Assembly (NCBI GenBank): GCA_027422505.1
Contig: JAPQWV010000632.1
Span: 162,001-226,000, forward strand
Source of the DNA: Craterostigma plantagineum
Lineage: Eukaryota > Streptophyta > Magnoliopsida > Lamiales > Linderniaceae
Reading direction: 5' to 3'
DNA length: 64,000 nucleotides
The notes below the pieces were generated by a model, which saw only the letters and a program-made list of their open reading frames with translations, ran no database searches and was not told where the DNA came from. Made by a program: the position numbers and the translations under genes. Below, one piece after another: positions 9,813 to 24,100 of this stretch (positions within the stretch are counted from its first letter, which is position 1; every line of letters starts with the position of its first letter).

Positions 9813-11887
9813 TCAAGTAAGTTTTGACACCCATTTATAGATGGGTCCTCTTTTGATAGTAGGTGTAGTAGATTTCGTGTTCGTTGCTAGGTTTAATTCT
9901 TTGCTAGGTTGTTGTGTAGCTGGTTTGAGAGTCCAAGCGTGATGATTTCCTATAGGATGCAGTTGAGATTTCGGAATCCAAATCTGTTTTGGACTTAATT
10001 TCTTGCTTGGCTTGGTCTTGTAGATGTTGTGTTTCTTTACTTTAGATTTAGTAGTATGATTGGACGGCGTGGGAGATGTGTCCTTATAACGAGCGCTATG
10101 CGATTTGGAAACGCTATTGCTGAAGTGACTGTCATGAGGATGGGAAAGTACATCATTGTTGACATGACAGAACTTTGATTTTAGGGAAAGGAATAACGAA
10201 ACACGTTCTGCGACATTACAAGAAGTCACTTCTGGAAATGCAAAAGATTTTGAAACATGAGAAGAAAAGTTGGAGACTGGTCTCTTCTTCTTATCAGGGA
10301 ATGTTGTCTTCTTAGCTGAGCCAGGTTGAACCTTCTTCGCTTCCTTAGATCTCACGCCTTTGTCTGTGAGCACATGCGATACCAAGTTAGTGTGAGATAA
10401 AGGTATTTTCTTTGTAGTTTGCTTGCATTTACATGTAAATGATTCTGGAATAGGACGGGAGGTGGAAGGTTTGTAAGCATCAGGAAAGTTTTCAAGAGTA
10501 TAAATTTTGCTCAACAAAATAGTTATCTCTTCTTCGTGAGCTTTCTTTTCCGACTCTAGAGAGGCTGTCAAGGAACCTATTTTGCGTATAATTTCTGGAA
10601 TATATATGAATGAATAAATAGGTTTAGTCTGTTCGTCAGTGCCTTCGGGTCCAAATGGTGACATGTAATAATCAGAGAGCGTTATCTCTTTTGTTTTGTA
10701 GCTATTATTGAGTTCGTCGTAGTCACACATGATTTGAGCCCATTCTTTGTTCTTCCGCCTTTGTTCATCAGATTCAGTCACCTCACTTGATCCGACGAAG
10801 GGCATTAGTCGTTCGATGCTTAACCCAAAACGTTTGATGTTGTACAGAGAGTCTACTTTATCTGCTTCAGGGTTAGTGGTGGGCTCAAATCCCAATCCTT
10901 CGTGGGGATTATAAAATTCAACATCTTTAGGTTGGCTAGGGAACATGGTTCGTTCACTTTGACCTCTTTTGGTGTTGATGTCCTCTAATTCCTTGATTTT
11001 CTTGTATAGTCGTACACGTTCGTTGGTGATTAGTTCGTAGACGCTACATTTACACATTCTTCCTCGCTGTCTTTCAATCTTCTACTCATATGCTAATTTC
11101 TATTTCCTTGTTTTCTATATGATCTTCTAAAGTCTTCACTTTAGTTTCAGATAAGATCAAGGATTCATTAAGAATGGCTATCTCTTCCTGTTGTTTGTTT
11201 AACATGTCATAATTTTTGTCGAAATTGCTTTGGAGTTCTGAGTGATTTTTACGATGCATGGAGAGTTCGGCTATCCTACGTTCTAGTTTAACGACATCAT
11301 GTAGGCATGGAGTGTATACCTCCAGGTTGGATGATGAAACATCTGTCCTGTCTGATCCGATGGCTGGCTCATCCTCGACACTATCTTGCTGATGATGGTT
11401 AAGAAGCAATGGTAAGCATCTCGAAGTTCTTCCCCCTCCTTAGCCTTGAAGGAGTCATAGGCAGTAAGGATACTGAATTTCTTGGACAAAGTACTAACTT
11501 CTGTTCCGACCATCATCTTGCAGACTTCGTCCCAAATTTCCTTTGCAGTGACCATTGCATCTACTTGCTTGTAGACATCATTTGGTAGAGCCTGAAGTAG
11601 ATAGTGTCGAGCAATCTTGTCCGCTCTGGCTCGTGCTTTCTCAGCATCGTTGTATCGACTAGGGTCCTTAGGAGTTCTCCTTTCTGGAATTGCAGGAAAT
11701 GCATCGGGTTGAGCAGGGATAATGGTCCAAAATTGGGCAGGTCCTTCAAAATGGAGGAAAGCATGTCATTTGCGAGGTCTCCATCCTTGATTTCTATGAT
11801 ATTTATGAATCGTTGCTTCCATATGCCGTACTCTCCACGTCTCAGTAGTGGTGCACGGTTGTCAGATCCAATAGCAAGACCGTCCAT
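9813..11887 (-). pseudogene. Sirevirus-like gag, frameshifted
   Basis: The start ATG at 11887 gives MDGLAIGSDNRAPLLRRGEY. The UBN2-type core appears in a shifted frame (ALPNDVYKQVDAMVTAKEIW, FSILTAYDSFKAKEGEEL). A coiled-coil piece (11409-11086) and a 414-residue C-terminal part (11057-9813) follow, containing LYKKIKELEDINTKRGQSER and DVEFYNPHEGLGFE. That C-terminal part matches the gag at 63316-63747. Frame changes are needed near 11770, 11290 and 11070. The end, YKWVSKLT followed by TGA, lies just before pol in the same frame. I did not find a clear CCHC knuckle. Confidence 0.8.
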
Positions 11888-13026
11888 GTTAATGTTTGGT
11901 AATGATCGTTAACGCGAGATATATCTGCGAAATGAAACCCTTTAGTTTTGAAAGAAATGTAGTCAAGTTTCAGTAATTTCTAGTGTTGAGTCTAAGTAGG
12001 TCTTAGTGAATTCTGTCGATATATAAGAGTTTGATGAATTTAGTGTACTGCTCGAGGATGGAACAATTGGTGTTAAGTGAGTTGAGAATTTTGTTCTACT
12101 CAATATGAGTGCTTAATCGACTGTAGTATGATATGAAAATAAGCTCAACGATTGGTCCTAAGTGTTGAGGGTCGGGCAATCGAAACTAAGTTTAGATTTG
12201 AAGATTCGGGCGAAAGTGTGAATTGGGCGAAAGAGTTTTGAAATTGTTAGTTTCGATCGAAAGATGGAATTCGATTTTGATTTGAATAACTGGTTTCGAT
12301 CGAAAGATGGAATTCGATTTTGATTTGAATAAATAGTTTCGATCGTCTGAGATTGAAATTGACTAAGTGGAGAACAAAGTTTCGAGCGAAACAGTTAGTA
12401 CATTGGACTTTCGCCGAGATGTGTATCGATCGAAACTGTGAAATTGTGCACTGTAGCGTTCGAGATGTGTATCGATCGAAACTGTGAGATTGTGCACTGT
12501 AGCGTTTCGGGCGAAAAAGATTGGCCTTTCGCCGAGAATTGTATCGATCGAACCCTGTGAAATCGGTGGAAAATTCGTCGAAACTCAAATCGATCAACTT
12601 TCAGGCGAAACAATTGGACTTTCGCCGAGAAACCTTTCGAGCGAAACTGTGAAATAAGCGAAAAAATTCCCGAAATTAAAATTGATTGAATCTCCTCACA
12701 GTGAGTTTCGGTCGAAACCTTCAAACTCAATGGTACTGTTCAATTCGTTGCTCGAAAGTGATGCCCAGTTTAGTGAAAAACATATTTTTTCAGACTCGTT
12801 TTTGCTTAAATCTGACTCAAACTTGACTGGAATCGACGTGAAAGAACCTAAATGTACTCAATATCAGTTTTCTAATGTCCTAGGAGTAAAGAATCACTGA
12901 GAACGATTTGAAAACATCCAAAAACAGTAAAAAAAACAGAGAATGAGTTTTCAAGCAAAAATCTTCGTCAAATCACGTCGAAAACGAGCAAAACTGGATT
13001 CAAATGGAAGATATTGATCCGCGTTA
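11888..13026 (-). other. Untranslated leader of the nested copia
   Basis: About 1.1 kb lies between the primer site and the gag ATG, long for copia but usual for Sirevirus-type elements. Its middle (12180-12730) is the palindrome cluster listed separately. The rest shows no open frame with a recognisable domain. Confidence 0.6.
12180..12730. repeat. Cluster of TTTCG-NN-CGAAA palindromes, about 43-bp spacing
   Basis: Palindromes such as TTTCGATCGAAA, TTTCGAGCGAAA, TTTCGGGCGAAA and TTTCGGTCGAAA begin near 12251, 12294, 12337, 12380, 12424, 12470, 12505, 12542, 12635 and 12706. The first gaps are 43, 43, 43 and 44 bases; later ones are shorter or irregular. Bases 12251-12293 and 12294-12336 are an almost exact tandem pair. 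Confidence 0.8.
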
Positions 13027-13039
13027 GGCTCTGATACCA
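13027..13039 (-). other. Primer-binding site of the nested copia (initiator tRNA-Met)
   Basis: The minus strand reads TGGTATCAGAGCC, a full match to the usual plant copia site, two bases after the LTR end. Confidence 0.9.
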
Positions 13040-13041
13040 CT

Positions 13042-13348
13042 TGTTGGTCCTTATTACCAAACAAGGATCAAAAGAAGGGTTTAAATGTATTAAACGTGAA
13101 GAACACCTTGAGTGTGTGTGTTAGTGTGTGTTTTCTTAATCTAACGTACAAGGTGGCTTACCTTTCAATTCTTTTGATAAAACCCTAATTAGGGTAATTT
13201 GGGCTTTATATACCACAATTGTTTGGTATATTAAAGCCCAATACAAAACTATGACTACATAAGTCACCCCAAACTACTACAACCCACTAAATAAACATAT
13301 TAACCCAAGATTACACAAATAAAAGGATGCTACAAAATATTCCTAACA
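13042..13348 (-). repeat. 5' LTR of the nested copia (307 bp)
   Basis: Its plus-strand ends are TGTTGGTCC and TCCTAACA, giving the TG...CA form with short inverted ends. The primer site follows at two bases. The array resumes exactly at 13349, so this border is sharp. Confidence 0.88.
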
Positions 13349-15184
13349 GTTCCTTTCTGCTAATGATACCGAGATTGGCATATGAAATGCATTCATCCTG
13401 CCCAACAAATCCACAATACAATCAGACTGCGTACAAAGATACACAATGCACAAAACAAATCTGGCACCTCTTCTTGAACCCTCAAACAGTGTCCGCTTCA
13501 TAGTTTAAATAAAGCTTCGACGAAGTTGTATTTGAGTAGAGATTTTCTTCATAACAATGACAATAATAATAGAAAGCAATTACAATAATATAAACATGCA
13601 ACCCAAATCTTGAACTGGCAGAATGTATGACTGCTATAGACGTGCCTATATAGCTTTCTTGTTGAAGAATGCATGAGTATTATAATTTCTTGAAGGCATA
13701 TTTTTTTCTAACTTGCTTTAACACTTAGAACAGGATATATAATGTCAACCGCTCCTAGAAAATATCTCACTTATCTTAGCAACACATGCAAATTCGTTTA
13801 ACCTGAAAACAAATTTTCAGTATGAGTATAAAAATCAACTAATGCAATGTAGATAAAAATTGTTGACAATCGTGGAGGCAAGTTGCATGGGATACCTGCT
13901 CCTTTTCCCGCTGCAAGTAATTGTGTAAGTCGGAAACACGGCAAGGAATCAAATCAGCATTCCTTTATGCTAATGATACCGAGATTGGCCAGTGAAATGC
14001 ATTCATCCTGCCCAACAAATCAACAATATAATCAAACTGCATACAAAGATAGGCAATACACAAAATAATTCTGACATCTCTTCCTGAACCCTTAGAGAGC
14101 ATCCACTTCGTAGTTTACGTACAACATCGTAGTTTCCTGCAAAATAATAACAATTATAATTATAAAAAACAGTTACAGATATATAAACATGCAACCCTAA
14201 TCACGAACTGACAAAATGCATGATTATTGTAGACATGCCTATATGGGTTTCCCGTTGCAGAATGCCTGAGAATTGTATTACTTGCAGGCCCAAAACAACA
14301 AAAGGAAAACATATTTTGCGGAATATAGCATAGCAGGCAGTTAGGTAACATGAGACGATGCTTCACGAAAGCATACATACCCCTCCAAATCAACACGCAT
14401 GACAGCTCGTTTGATCTTGTTGTCGGAAACACGGCAATGCATCAAATCAGCGTTCCTTCCTGCTAATGATACCAAGATTGGCATAGGAAATGCATTCATC
14501 CTGCCCAACAAATCAACAATACAAACTAGGCAATGCATAAATTAATTATGGCACCTCTTCCAGAAACCATAGACTGCGTCCGCTTCGTAGTTTAAATACA
14601 ACTTCGATGAAGAAGTAGTATTTAAGTAGAGAATTCCTTCATAACAATAACAATAACAATAGAAAACAATTACAGTAATATAACATGCAACTCAAATCAT
14701 GAACTCGCAGAATGTATGACTATTACAGACGTGTATATATGGCTTTCCTCTTGCACAATACATGAGTATTGCAATTTCTTGAAGACATCTCATTTGTCTT
14801 AGCAACACATGCAAATTCCTTAACCTGAAATTCTTTTTTCAATATCAGCATAAAAATCAACTAATGCAATGTAGAACAAAATTGTTGACAATCGTGGAGG
14901 CTAGTTGCATGGGATACATGCTCCTTTTCCCGCTGCAAGTATTATGTATGTCGGAAACACGTCAAGGCCTCAAATCATAGTTCCTTTTTGCTGATAATAC
15001 CGAGACTGGCATATGAAATACATTCATGTTGCCCAATAAATCAACAATACAATCAGGCTGCATACCAAGATAGCCAATGCACAAAAAAATTCTGACACCT
15101 CTTCCTGAGCCCTTAGACAGCGTCCACTTCGTAGTTTACGTGCAGCATCGATGAAGAAGTAGTATTTAAGTAAAGGTTTTCTGC

Positions 15185-15227
<43 letters not shown>

Positions 15228-18200
15228 TAGAAAATAATTACAACAATATAAACATGCAACCCAAATCTTGAACCGGCAGAATGCATGATTATTGTAGACG
15301 TACCTATTTAGGTTTCCTGTTGCACAATGCATGAGTATTGCAATTTCTTGCAGGCATTTTTTTTTTGGTCATGTAACAGCTGGAGTTACGACCTCTTAGT
15401 AGTAAATGAACAATGCAATCAAACTGCAGACAAAAGATAGGCAGTGCATGAAATAATTCTGACACCTCTTCCTGAACCCTTAGACTGCGTCCACTTCGTA
15501 GTTTGCGTACAACTTCGCTGAAGAAGTAGTATTTAAGTAAATGTTTCTTGCATGATAATAACAACAATAATAATAGAAACAATTACACTAAGATAAACAT
15601 TCAACCCTAATCATGAACTTGCAGATTGCATGATTCGTGCGGACATGTCTATATGCATTTCCTGTTGCAGAATGCATGAGAATTGCAATTTCCTGCACGC
15701 CCAAAACTACAATATGAAAAAAACATTTACGGAATAAAGCATAGAAGACAGTTAGGAAACATGAGACGATGCTTCACGAAAGCATACATACCCCTCCAAA
15801 GCAACACGCATGAAACCTCGTTCAATCGTGTATGTCGGAAACACGACAATGCATCAAATCAGCGTTCCTTTATGCTAATGATACCGAGATTGGCCTATGA
15901 AATGCATTCATCCTGCCCAACAAACCAACAATACAATCAGACTGCGTACAAAGATACACAATACACAAAGCAAATCTGGCATCTCTTCCTGAACCCTCAG
16001 ACAGCGTCCGCTTCGTAGTGTAAATAAAGCTTCGATGAAGAAGTAGTATTTAAGTAAAGATTTTATTCATAAAAATTACAAAAATAGTAATAGAAAGTAA
16101 TTACAATAATATAAACATGCAACCCAAATCTTGAACCGGCAGAATGCATGATTATTGCGGATGCGCCTATTTGAGTTTCCTGTTGCAGAATGCATGAGTA
16201 TTACAATTTCATGCAGGCATGTTTTTTGCGGTCATGTAATAGCTGGAGTTACGACCTTCTACTAGTAAATGAAAAATACAATCAAACTGCGTAGGAAGAT
16301 AGGCAATGCACAAAATAATTCTGACACCTCTTCCTGAACCCTTAAACTGCGTCCACTTTGTAGTTTGCGTACAACTTCGATGAAGAAGTAGTATTTAAGT
16401 AAATGTTTCTTGCATAATAATAAGAACAATAATAATAGAAAGCAACTACAGTAAGATAAACATTCAACCCTAATCATGAACTTGCAGAATGCATGATTCT
16501 TGGAGACGTGTCTATATGGGTTTCCTGTTGCAGAATGCATGAGAATTGCAACTTCCTGCAGGCCCAAAACTACAAAAGGAAAATATATTTTATGGAATAT
16601 AGCATAGAAGACAGTTAGGAAACATGAGAGGATGCTTCACGAAAGCATACATACCCCTCCAAAACAATACGCATGAAACCTCGTTTAATCGTGTATGTCG
16701 GAAACACGGCAATGCATCAAATCAGCGTTCCTTTTTATTAATGATGCCAGGATTGGCCAATGAAATGCATTCATCCTGCCTAACAAATCAACAATACAAT
16801 CAGACTGCGTACAAAGATACACAATGCACAAAGTAATTCTGGCTCATCTTCTTGAACCCTCGGAGAGCGTCCGCTTCATAGTTTAAATAAAGCTTCGATG
16901 AAGAAGTAGTATTTAAGTAGAGATTTCTTCTTAAGAATAACAATAATAATAATAGAAAGCAACTACAATAATATAAACAGGCAAACCCAAATCTTGAACT
17001 GGCAGAATGTATGACTATTACAGACGTGCATGTATGTCTTTCATGTTGAAGAATGCATGAGTATTGTAATTTCTTGAAGGCATATTTTTTTCTAACTTGC
17101 TTTAACACTTAGAACAGGATATATAATGTCAATCGCTCCTAGAATAAACCTTACTTATCTCAGAAACACATGCAAATTCGTTTAACCTGAAAACAAATTT
17201 TCATTATGAGTATAAAAATCAACTAATGCAATGTAGAACAAAATTGTTGACAATCACGGAGGCAAGTTGCATGGGATACCTGCTCCTTTTCCCGCTGCAA
17301 GTAATTGTGTAAGTCGGAAACACGGCAAGGAATCAAATCAACGTTCCTTTATGCTAATGATACTGAGATTGGCCTATGAAATGCATTCATCCTGCCCAAT
17401 AAATCATTAATACAATTAGACTCCACACAAAGATAGGCAATACAAATAATTCTGACACCTCTTCCTGAACCCTTAGAGAGCGTCCACTTCGTTTAGTTTA
17501 CGTACAGCTTCCATGAAGAAGTACTACTTATGTAAAGGTTTCCTGCATAATAATAACAACAATAATAATAGAAACGGTTACAGTAATACAAACATGCAAC
17601 CGTAATCACGAACTGGCAGAGTGCATGATTATTGCAGACGTGCCTATATGGGTTTCCCGTTGCAGAATGCATGAGAATTGCAATTACTTGCAGGCCCAAA
17701 ACAACAAAAGGAAAACATATTTTGCGGAATATAGCATTGAATCAGTTAGGAAACATGAGACCATGCTTCCCAAAAGCATACATACCCCCCCAAACAACAC
17801 GGATGACAGCTCGTTTGATCTTGTTGCCGAAAACACGGCAATGCATCAAATCAGGTTCCTTTCTGCTAATGATATCGAGATTGGCCTAGGAAATGCATTC
17901 ATCCTGCCCAACAAATCAACAATACAATCAGACTGCGTACAAAATAGGCAATGCACAAAATAATTCTGACACCTCTTCCTGAAACCTTAGATCGCGTCCG
18001 CTTCGTAGTTTAAATACAACTTCGGTGAAGAAGTAGTATTTAAGTAGAGAATTCCTTCACAACAATAACAATAATAATAACAATAGAAAACAATTACAGT
18101 AATATAAACATGCAACTCAAATCATGAACTCGCAGAATGTATGACTATTACAGACGTGCATATATGGCTTTCCTGTTGCACAATACATGAGTATTGCAAT

Positions 18201-19247
18201 TTATTGAAGACATCTCATTTGTCTTAGCAACACATGCAAATTCCTTAACCAGTAAATTTTTTTTCAATATCAGCATAAAAATCAACTAATGCAATGTAGA
18301 ACAAAATTGTTGACAATCGTGGAGGCAAGTTACATGGGATACCTGCTCCTTTTCCCGCTGCAAGTATTACGTGTGTTGGAAACACATCAAGGCATCAAAT
18401 CAGAGTTCCTTTATGCTAATGATATCGAGACTGGCCTATGAATTGCGTTCATCTTGCCCAATAAGTCAACAATAAAATCAAACTGCATAGCAAGATAGGC
18501 AATGCACAAAATAATTCTGACACCTCTTCCTGGGCCATTAGACAGCATCCACTCCGTAGTTTATATGCAGCATCGATGTAGTAGTATTTAAGTAAATGTT
18601 TCCTGCATAATAATGATAGAAAACAATTACAATAATATAAACATGCAACCCAAATCTAAAGCCGGCAGAATGCATGATTATTGCAGACGTGCCTATTTGG
18701 ATTTCCTATTGCTGAATCCATGATTATTGCAATTTCTTGCAGGCATTTTTTTGTCATGTAACAGCTGGAGTTATGACCTATTAGTAGTTAATGAACAATA
18801 CAATCAAACAGCGGACAAAGATAGGCAATGCACGAAATAATTCTGACACGTCTTCCTGAACCCTTAGACAACGTCCACTTTGTAGTTTACGTATAGCTTC
18901 AATGAAGAAGTAGTATTTAAGTAAACGTTTCTTGCATAATAATAACAAAAATAATAATAGAAAACAATTACACTAAGATAAACATTCAACCCTAATCATG
19001 AACTTGCAGATTGCATGATTCCTGCGGACCTGTCTATACGAATTTCCTATTGCTGAATGCATGAGAATTGCAATTTCCTGCACGCCCAAAACAACAGAAG
19101 GAAAAAATATTTACGGAATATAGCACATAAGATAGTTAGGAAATATGAGACGATGCTTCACGAAAGCATACATACCCCTCCAAAACAACACGCATGAAAC
19201 CTCGTTTAATCGTGTATGTCGGAAACACGGCAATGCATCAAATCAGC
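13349..19247. repeat. 5.9-kb block, copy 1
   Basis: This block holds one 3.4-kb unit and one 2.5-kb unit. Its peculiar landmarks are CTTCGACGAAG near 13535, the truncated monomer with ACAACATCGTAGTTTCC near 14125 and the (TAA)n run at 15186. They recur in the same order about 5.9 kb downstream. Confidence 0.85.
15186..15226. repeat. (TAA)n microsatellite in an array monomer
   Basis: About 13 TAA units expand the short ATAATAATAG tract found in other monomers. Confidence 0.85.
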
Positions 19248-21116
19248 GTTCCTTTCTGCTAATGATATCGAGATTGGGCTATGAAATGCATTCATCATGC
19301 CCAACAAATCAACAATACAATCAGACTGCGTACAAAGATACACAATGCACAAAACAAATCTGGCACCTCTTCTTGAACCCTCAGACAGCGTCCGCTTCAT
19401 AGTTTGAATAAAGCTTCGACGAAGAAGTTGTATTTGAGTAGAGATTTTCTTCATAACAATAACAATAATAATAGAAAGCAATTACAATAATATAAACATG
19501 CAACCCAAATCTTGAACTGGCAGAATGTATAACTGTTATAGACGTGCCTATATGTCTTTCTTGTTGAAGAATGCATGAGTATTGTAATTTCTTGAAGGCA
19601 TATTTTTTTTCTAACTTGCTTTAACACTTAGAAGAGGATATACAATGTAAACCGCGCCTAGAAAATATCTCACTTATCTTAGAAACACATGCAAATTCGT
19701 TTGACCTGAAAATAAATTTTCAGTATGAGTATAAAAATCAACTAATGCAATGTGGAACAAAATTGTTGACAATCGTGGAGGCAAGTTGCATGGAATACCT
19801 GCTCCTTTTCCCGCTGCAAGTAATTGTATAAGTCAGAAACACGGCAAGGAATCAAATCAGCATTCCTCTATGCTAATGATACTGAGATCGGCCTATGAAA
19901 TGCATTCATCCTGCACAATAAATCAACAATACAATCAGACTGCATACAAAGATAGGCAATACAAAATAATTCTGACACCTCTTCATGAACCCTTAGAGAG
20001 CATCCACTTCGTAGTTTACGTACAACTTCGTAGTTTACGTACAACATCGAAGTTTCCTGCATAATAGTAACAATTATAATTATAGAAAACAGTTACAGTA
20101 ATATAACACATGCAACCCTAATCACGAACTGGCAGAATGCATGATTATTTCAGACATGCCTATATGGGTTTCCCTTGCAGAATGCCTGAGGATTGTATTA
20201 CTTGCAGGCCCAAAACAACAAAAGGAAAACATATTTTGCGGAATATAGAATAGAAGGCAGTTAGGAAACATGAGACGATGCTTCACGAAAGCATACATAC
20301 CCCTCCAAATCAACACGCATGACAGCTCGTTTGATCTTGTTGTCGGAAATACGGCAATGCATCAAATCAGCGTTCCTTCCTGCTAATGATACCAAGATCG
20401 GTCTAGGAAATGCATTCATCCTGCCAACAAATCACCAATACAATCAGCTGCGTACAAACTAGGCAATGCACAAAATAATTATGGCACCTCTTCCAGAAAC
20501 ATAGACCGCGTCCGCTTCGTAGTTTAAATACAACTTCGATGAAGAAGTAGTATTTAAGTAGAGAATTCCTTCATAACAATAACAATAACAATAGAAAACA
20601 ATTACAGTAAGATAAACATGCAACTCAAATCATGAACTCGCAGAATGTATGACTATTACAGACGTGCATATATGGCTTTCCTGTTTCACAATACGTGAGT
20701 ATTGCAATTTCTTGAAGACATCTCATTTGTCTTAGCAACACATGCAAATTCCTTAACCTGAAATACTTTTTTCAATATCAGGATAAAGATCAACTAATGC
20801 AATGCAGGACAAAATTGTTGCAATCGCGGAGGCAAGTTGCATGGGATACCTGCTCCTTTTCCCGCTGCAAGTATTATGTATGTCGGAAACACGTCAAGGC
20901 ATCAAATCATAGTTCCTTTCTGCTAATGATACCGAGACTGGCATATTAAATACATTCATCTTTCCCAATAAATCAACAATACAATCAGACTGCATACCAA
21001 GATAGTCAATGCACAAAATAATTCTGACACCTCTTCCTAAGCCCTTAGACAGCGTCCACTTCGTAGTTTACGTGCAGCATCAATGAAGAAGTAGTATTTA
21101 AGTAAAGGTTTTCTGC

Positions 21117-21158
<42 letters not shown>

Positions 21159-24100
21159 GTGATAGAAAATGATTACGACAATATAAACATGCAACCCAAA
21201 TCTTGAACCGGCAGAATGCATGATTATTGTAGACGTACCTATTTGGGTTTCTTGTTGCACAATGCATGAGTATTGCAATTTCTTGCAGGCATATTTTTTT
21301 GTGGTCATGTAACAGCTGGAGTTACGACCTTTTAGTAGTAAATGAACAATACAATCAAACTGCAGGCAAAGATAGGCAATGCACGAAATAATTCTGACAC
21401 CTCTTCCTAAACCCTTAGACAGCTTCCACTTTGTAGTTTACGTATAGCTTCAATGAAGAAGTAGTATTTAAGTAAATGTTTCTTGCATAATAATAACAAC
21501 AATAATAATAGAAAACAATTACACTAAGATAAACATTCAACCCTAATCATGAACTTGCAGATTGCATGATTCTTGCGGACGTGTCTATATGCGTTTCCTG
21601 TTGCAGAATGCATGAGAATTGCAATTTCCTACACGCCCAAAACTACATTAGGAAAAAATATTTACGGAATATATCATAGAAGACAGTTAGGAAACATGAG
21701 ACGATGCTTCACGAAAGCATGCATACCCCTCCAAAGCAACACGCGTGAAGCCCCGTTCAATCGTGTATGTCGGAAACACGACAATGCATCAAATCAGCGT
21801 TCCTTTCTGCTAATGATACGGAGATTGGCCTACGAAATGCATTCATCCTGCCCAACAAATCAACAATACAATCAGACTGCGTACAAAGATACACAATGCA
21901 CAAAAAAAATCCGGCACCTCTTCTGAACCCTCAGACAGCGTCCGCTTCAAAGTTTAAATAAAGCTTCGATGAAGAAGTAGTATTTAAGTAGAGATTTAGT
22001 TCATAAAAATAACAACAATAATAATGGAAAGCAATTACAATAATATAAACATGCAACCCAAATCTTGAACCGGCAGAATGCATGATTATTGCGATGCGCC
22101 TATTTGAGTTTCCTGTTGCTGAATGCATGAGTATTACAATTTCATGCAGGCATGTTTGTTGCGGTCATGTAACAGCTGCGGTTACGACCTTCTAGTAGTA
22201 AATGAACAATACAATCAAACTGCGTACAAAGATAGGCAATGCACAAAATAATTCTGACATCTCTTCCTGAACCCTTAGACTGCGTCCACTTCGTAGTTTG
22301 CGTACAACTTCGATGAAGAAGAGTATTTAAGTAAATATTTCTTGCATAATAATAACAACAATAATAATAGAAAACAACTACAGTAAGATAAACATTTAAC
22401 CCTAATCATGAACTTGCAGAATGCATGATTCTTGCAGACGTGTCTATATGGGTTTCCTGTTGCAGAATGCATGAGAATTGCAACTTCCTTCATGCCCAAA
22501 ACTACAAAAGGAAAATATATTTTACGGAATATAGCATAGAAGACAGTTAGGAAACATGAGACGATGCTTCACGAAAGCATACATACCCCTCAAAAACAAC
22601 ACGCATGAAACCTCGTTTAATCGTGTATGTCGGAAACACGGCAATGCATCAAATCAGCGTTCCTTTTTATTAATGATGCCGGGATTGGCCTATGAAATGC
22701 ATTCAACCTGCCTAACGAATCAACAATACAATCAGACTGCGTACAAAGATACACAATGCACAAAGCAATTCTGGCACCTCTTCTTGAACCCTCAGACAAC
22801 GCCCGCTTCATAGTTTAAATAACGCTTCGATGAAGAAGCAGTATTTAAGTAGAGATTTCTTCTTAAGAATAACAATAATAATAATAGAAAGCAACTACAA
22901 TAATATAAACAAACAACCCAAATCTTGAACTGGCAGAATGTATGACTATTACAAACGTGCCTATATGTCTTTCATGTAGAAGAATGCTTGAGTATTGTAA
23001 TTTCTTGAAGGCATAATTTTTTCTAACTTGCTTTAACACTTAGAACAGAATATATAATGTCAATCGCTCCTAGAAAATACCTCACTTATCTTAGCAACAC
23101 ATGCGAATTCGTTTAACCTGAAAACAAATTTTCAGTATGAGTATAAAAATCAACTAATGCAATGTAGAACAAAATTGTTGACAATCACGGAGGCAAGTTG
23201 CATGGGATACCTGCTCCTTTTCCCGCTGCAAGTAATTGTGTAAGTCGGAAATACGGCAAGGAATCAAATCAGCGTTCCTTTATGCTAATGATACCGAGAT
23301 TGGCCTATGAAATGCATTCATCCTTCCCAAAAAATCATTAATACAATCAGACTGCACACAAAGACAGGCAATACAAATAATTCTGACACCTCTTCCTGAA
23401 CCCTTAGAGAACGTCTACTTCGTAGTTTACGTACAGCTTCGATGAAGAAGTACTACTTATGTAAAGGTTTCCTGCATAATGATAACAATAATAATAACAG
23501 AAAACGGTTACAGTAATACAAACATGCAACCGTAATCACGAAGTGGCAGAATGCATGATTATTGCAGACGTGCCTATATGGGTTTCCAGTTGCAGAATGC
23601 ATGAGAATTGCAATTACTTGCAGACCCAAAACAACGAAAGGAAAACATATTTTGCGGAATATAGCATAGAAGGCAGTCCAGAAACATGAGACGATGCTTC
23701 ACAAAAGCATACATACCCCTCCAAAACAACACGGATGACAGCTCGTTTGATCTTGTTGCCGGAAACACGACAATGCATCAAATCAGCGTTCCTTTCTGCT
23801 AATGATACCGAGATTGGCCAAGGAAATGCATTCATCCTGCCCAACCGATCAACAGTACAATCAGACTGCGTACAAAGTAGGCAATGCACAAAATAATTCT
23901 GACACCTCTTCCTGAAACCTTAGATCGCGTCCGCTTCGTACTTTAAATACAACTTCGACGAAGCAGTAGTATTTAAGTAGAGCATTCCTTCATAACATTA
24001 AGAAGAATAATTACAATAGAAAACAATTACAGTAATATAAACTTGCAACTCAAATCTTGAACTTGCATAATGTATGACTATTCCAGATGTACATATATGG

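Larger units (their letters stand above)
8558..13348 (-). mobile_element. Sirevirus-like Ty1/copia element nested in the array, 3' half missing
   Basis: The minus-strand order is 5' LTR (13348-13042), primer site, long leader, gag, then pol up to the integrase C-terminus, where it stops abruptly at about 8558 in array sequence. RT, RNase H and the 3' LTR are absent. The large coiled-coil gag extension and the protein similarity to the element at 59005-64000 place both in one Sirevirus-like lineage. Because the left end is a truncation, no target duplication can be tested. The bases after the LTR are GTTCC. Confidence 0.85.
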
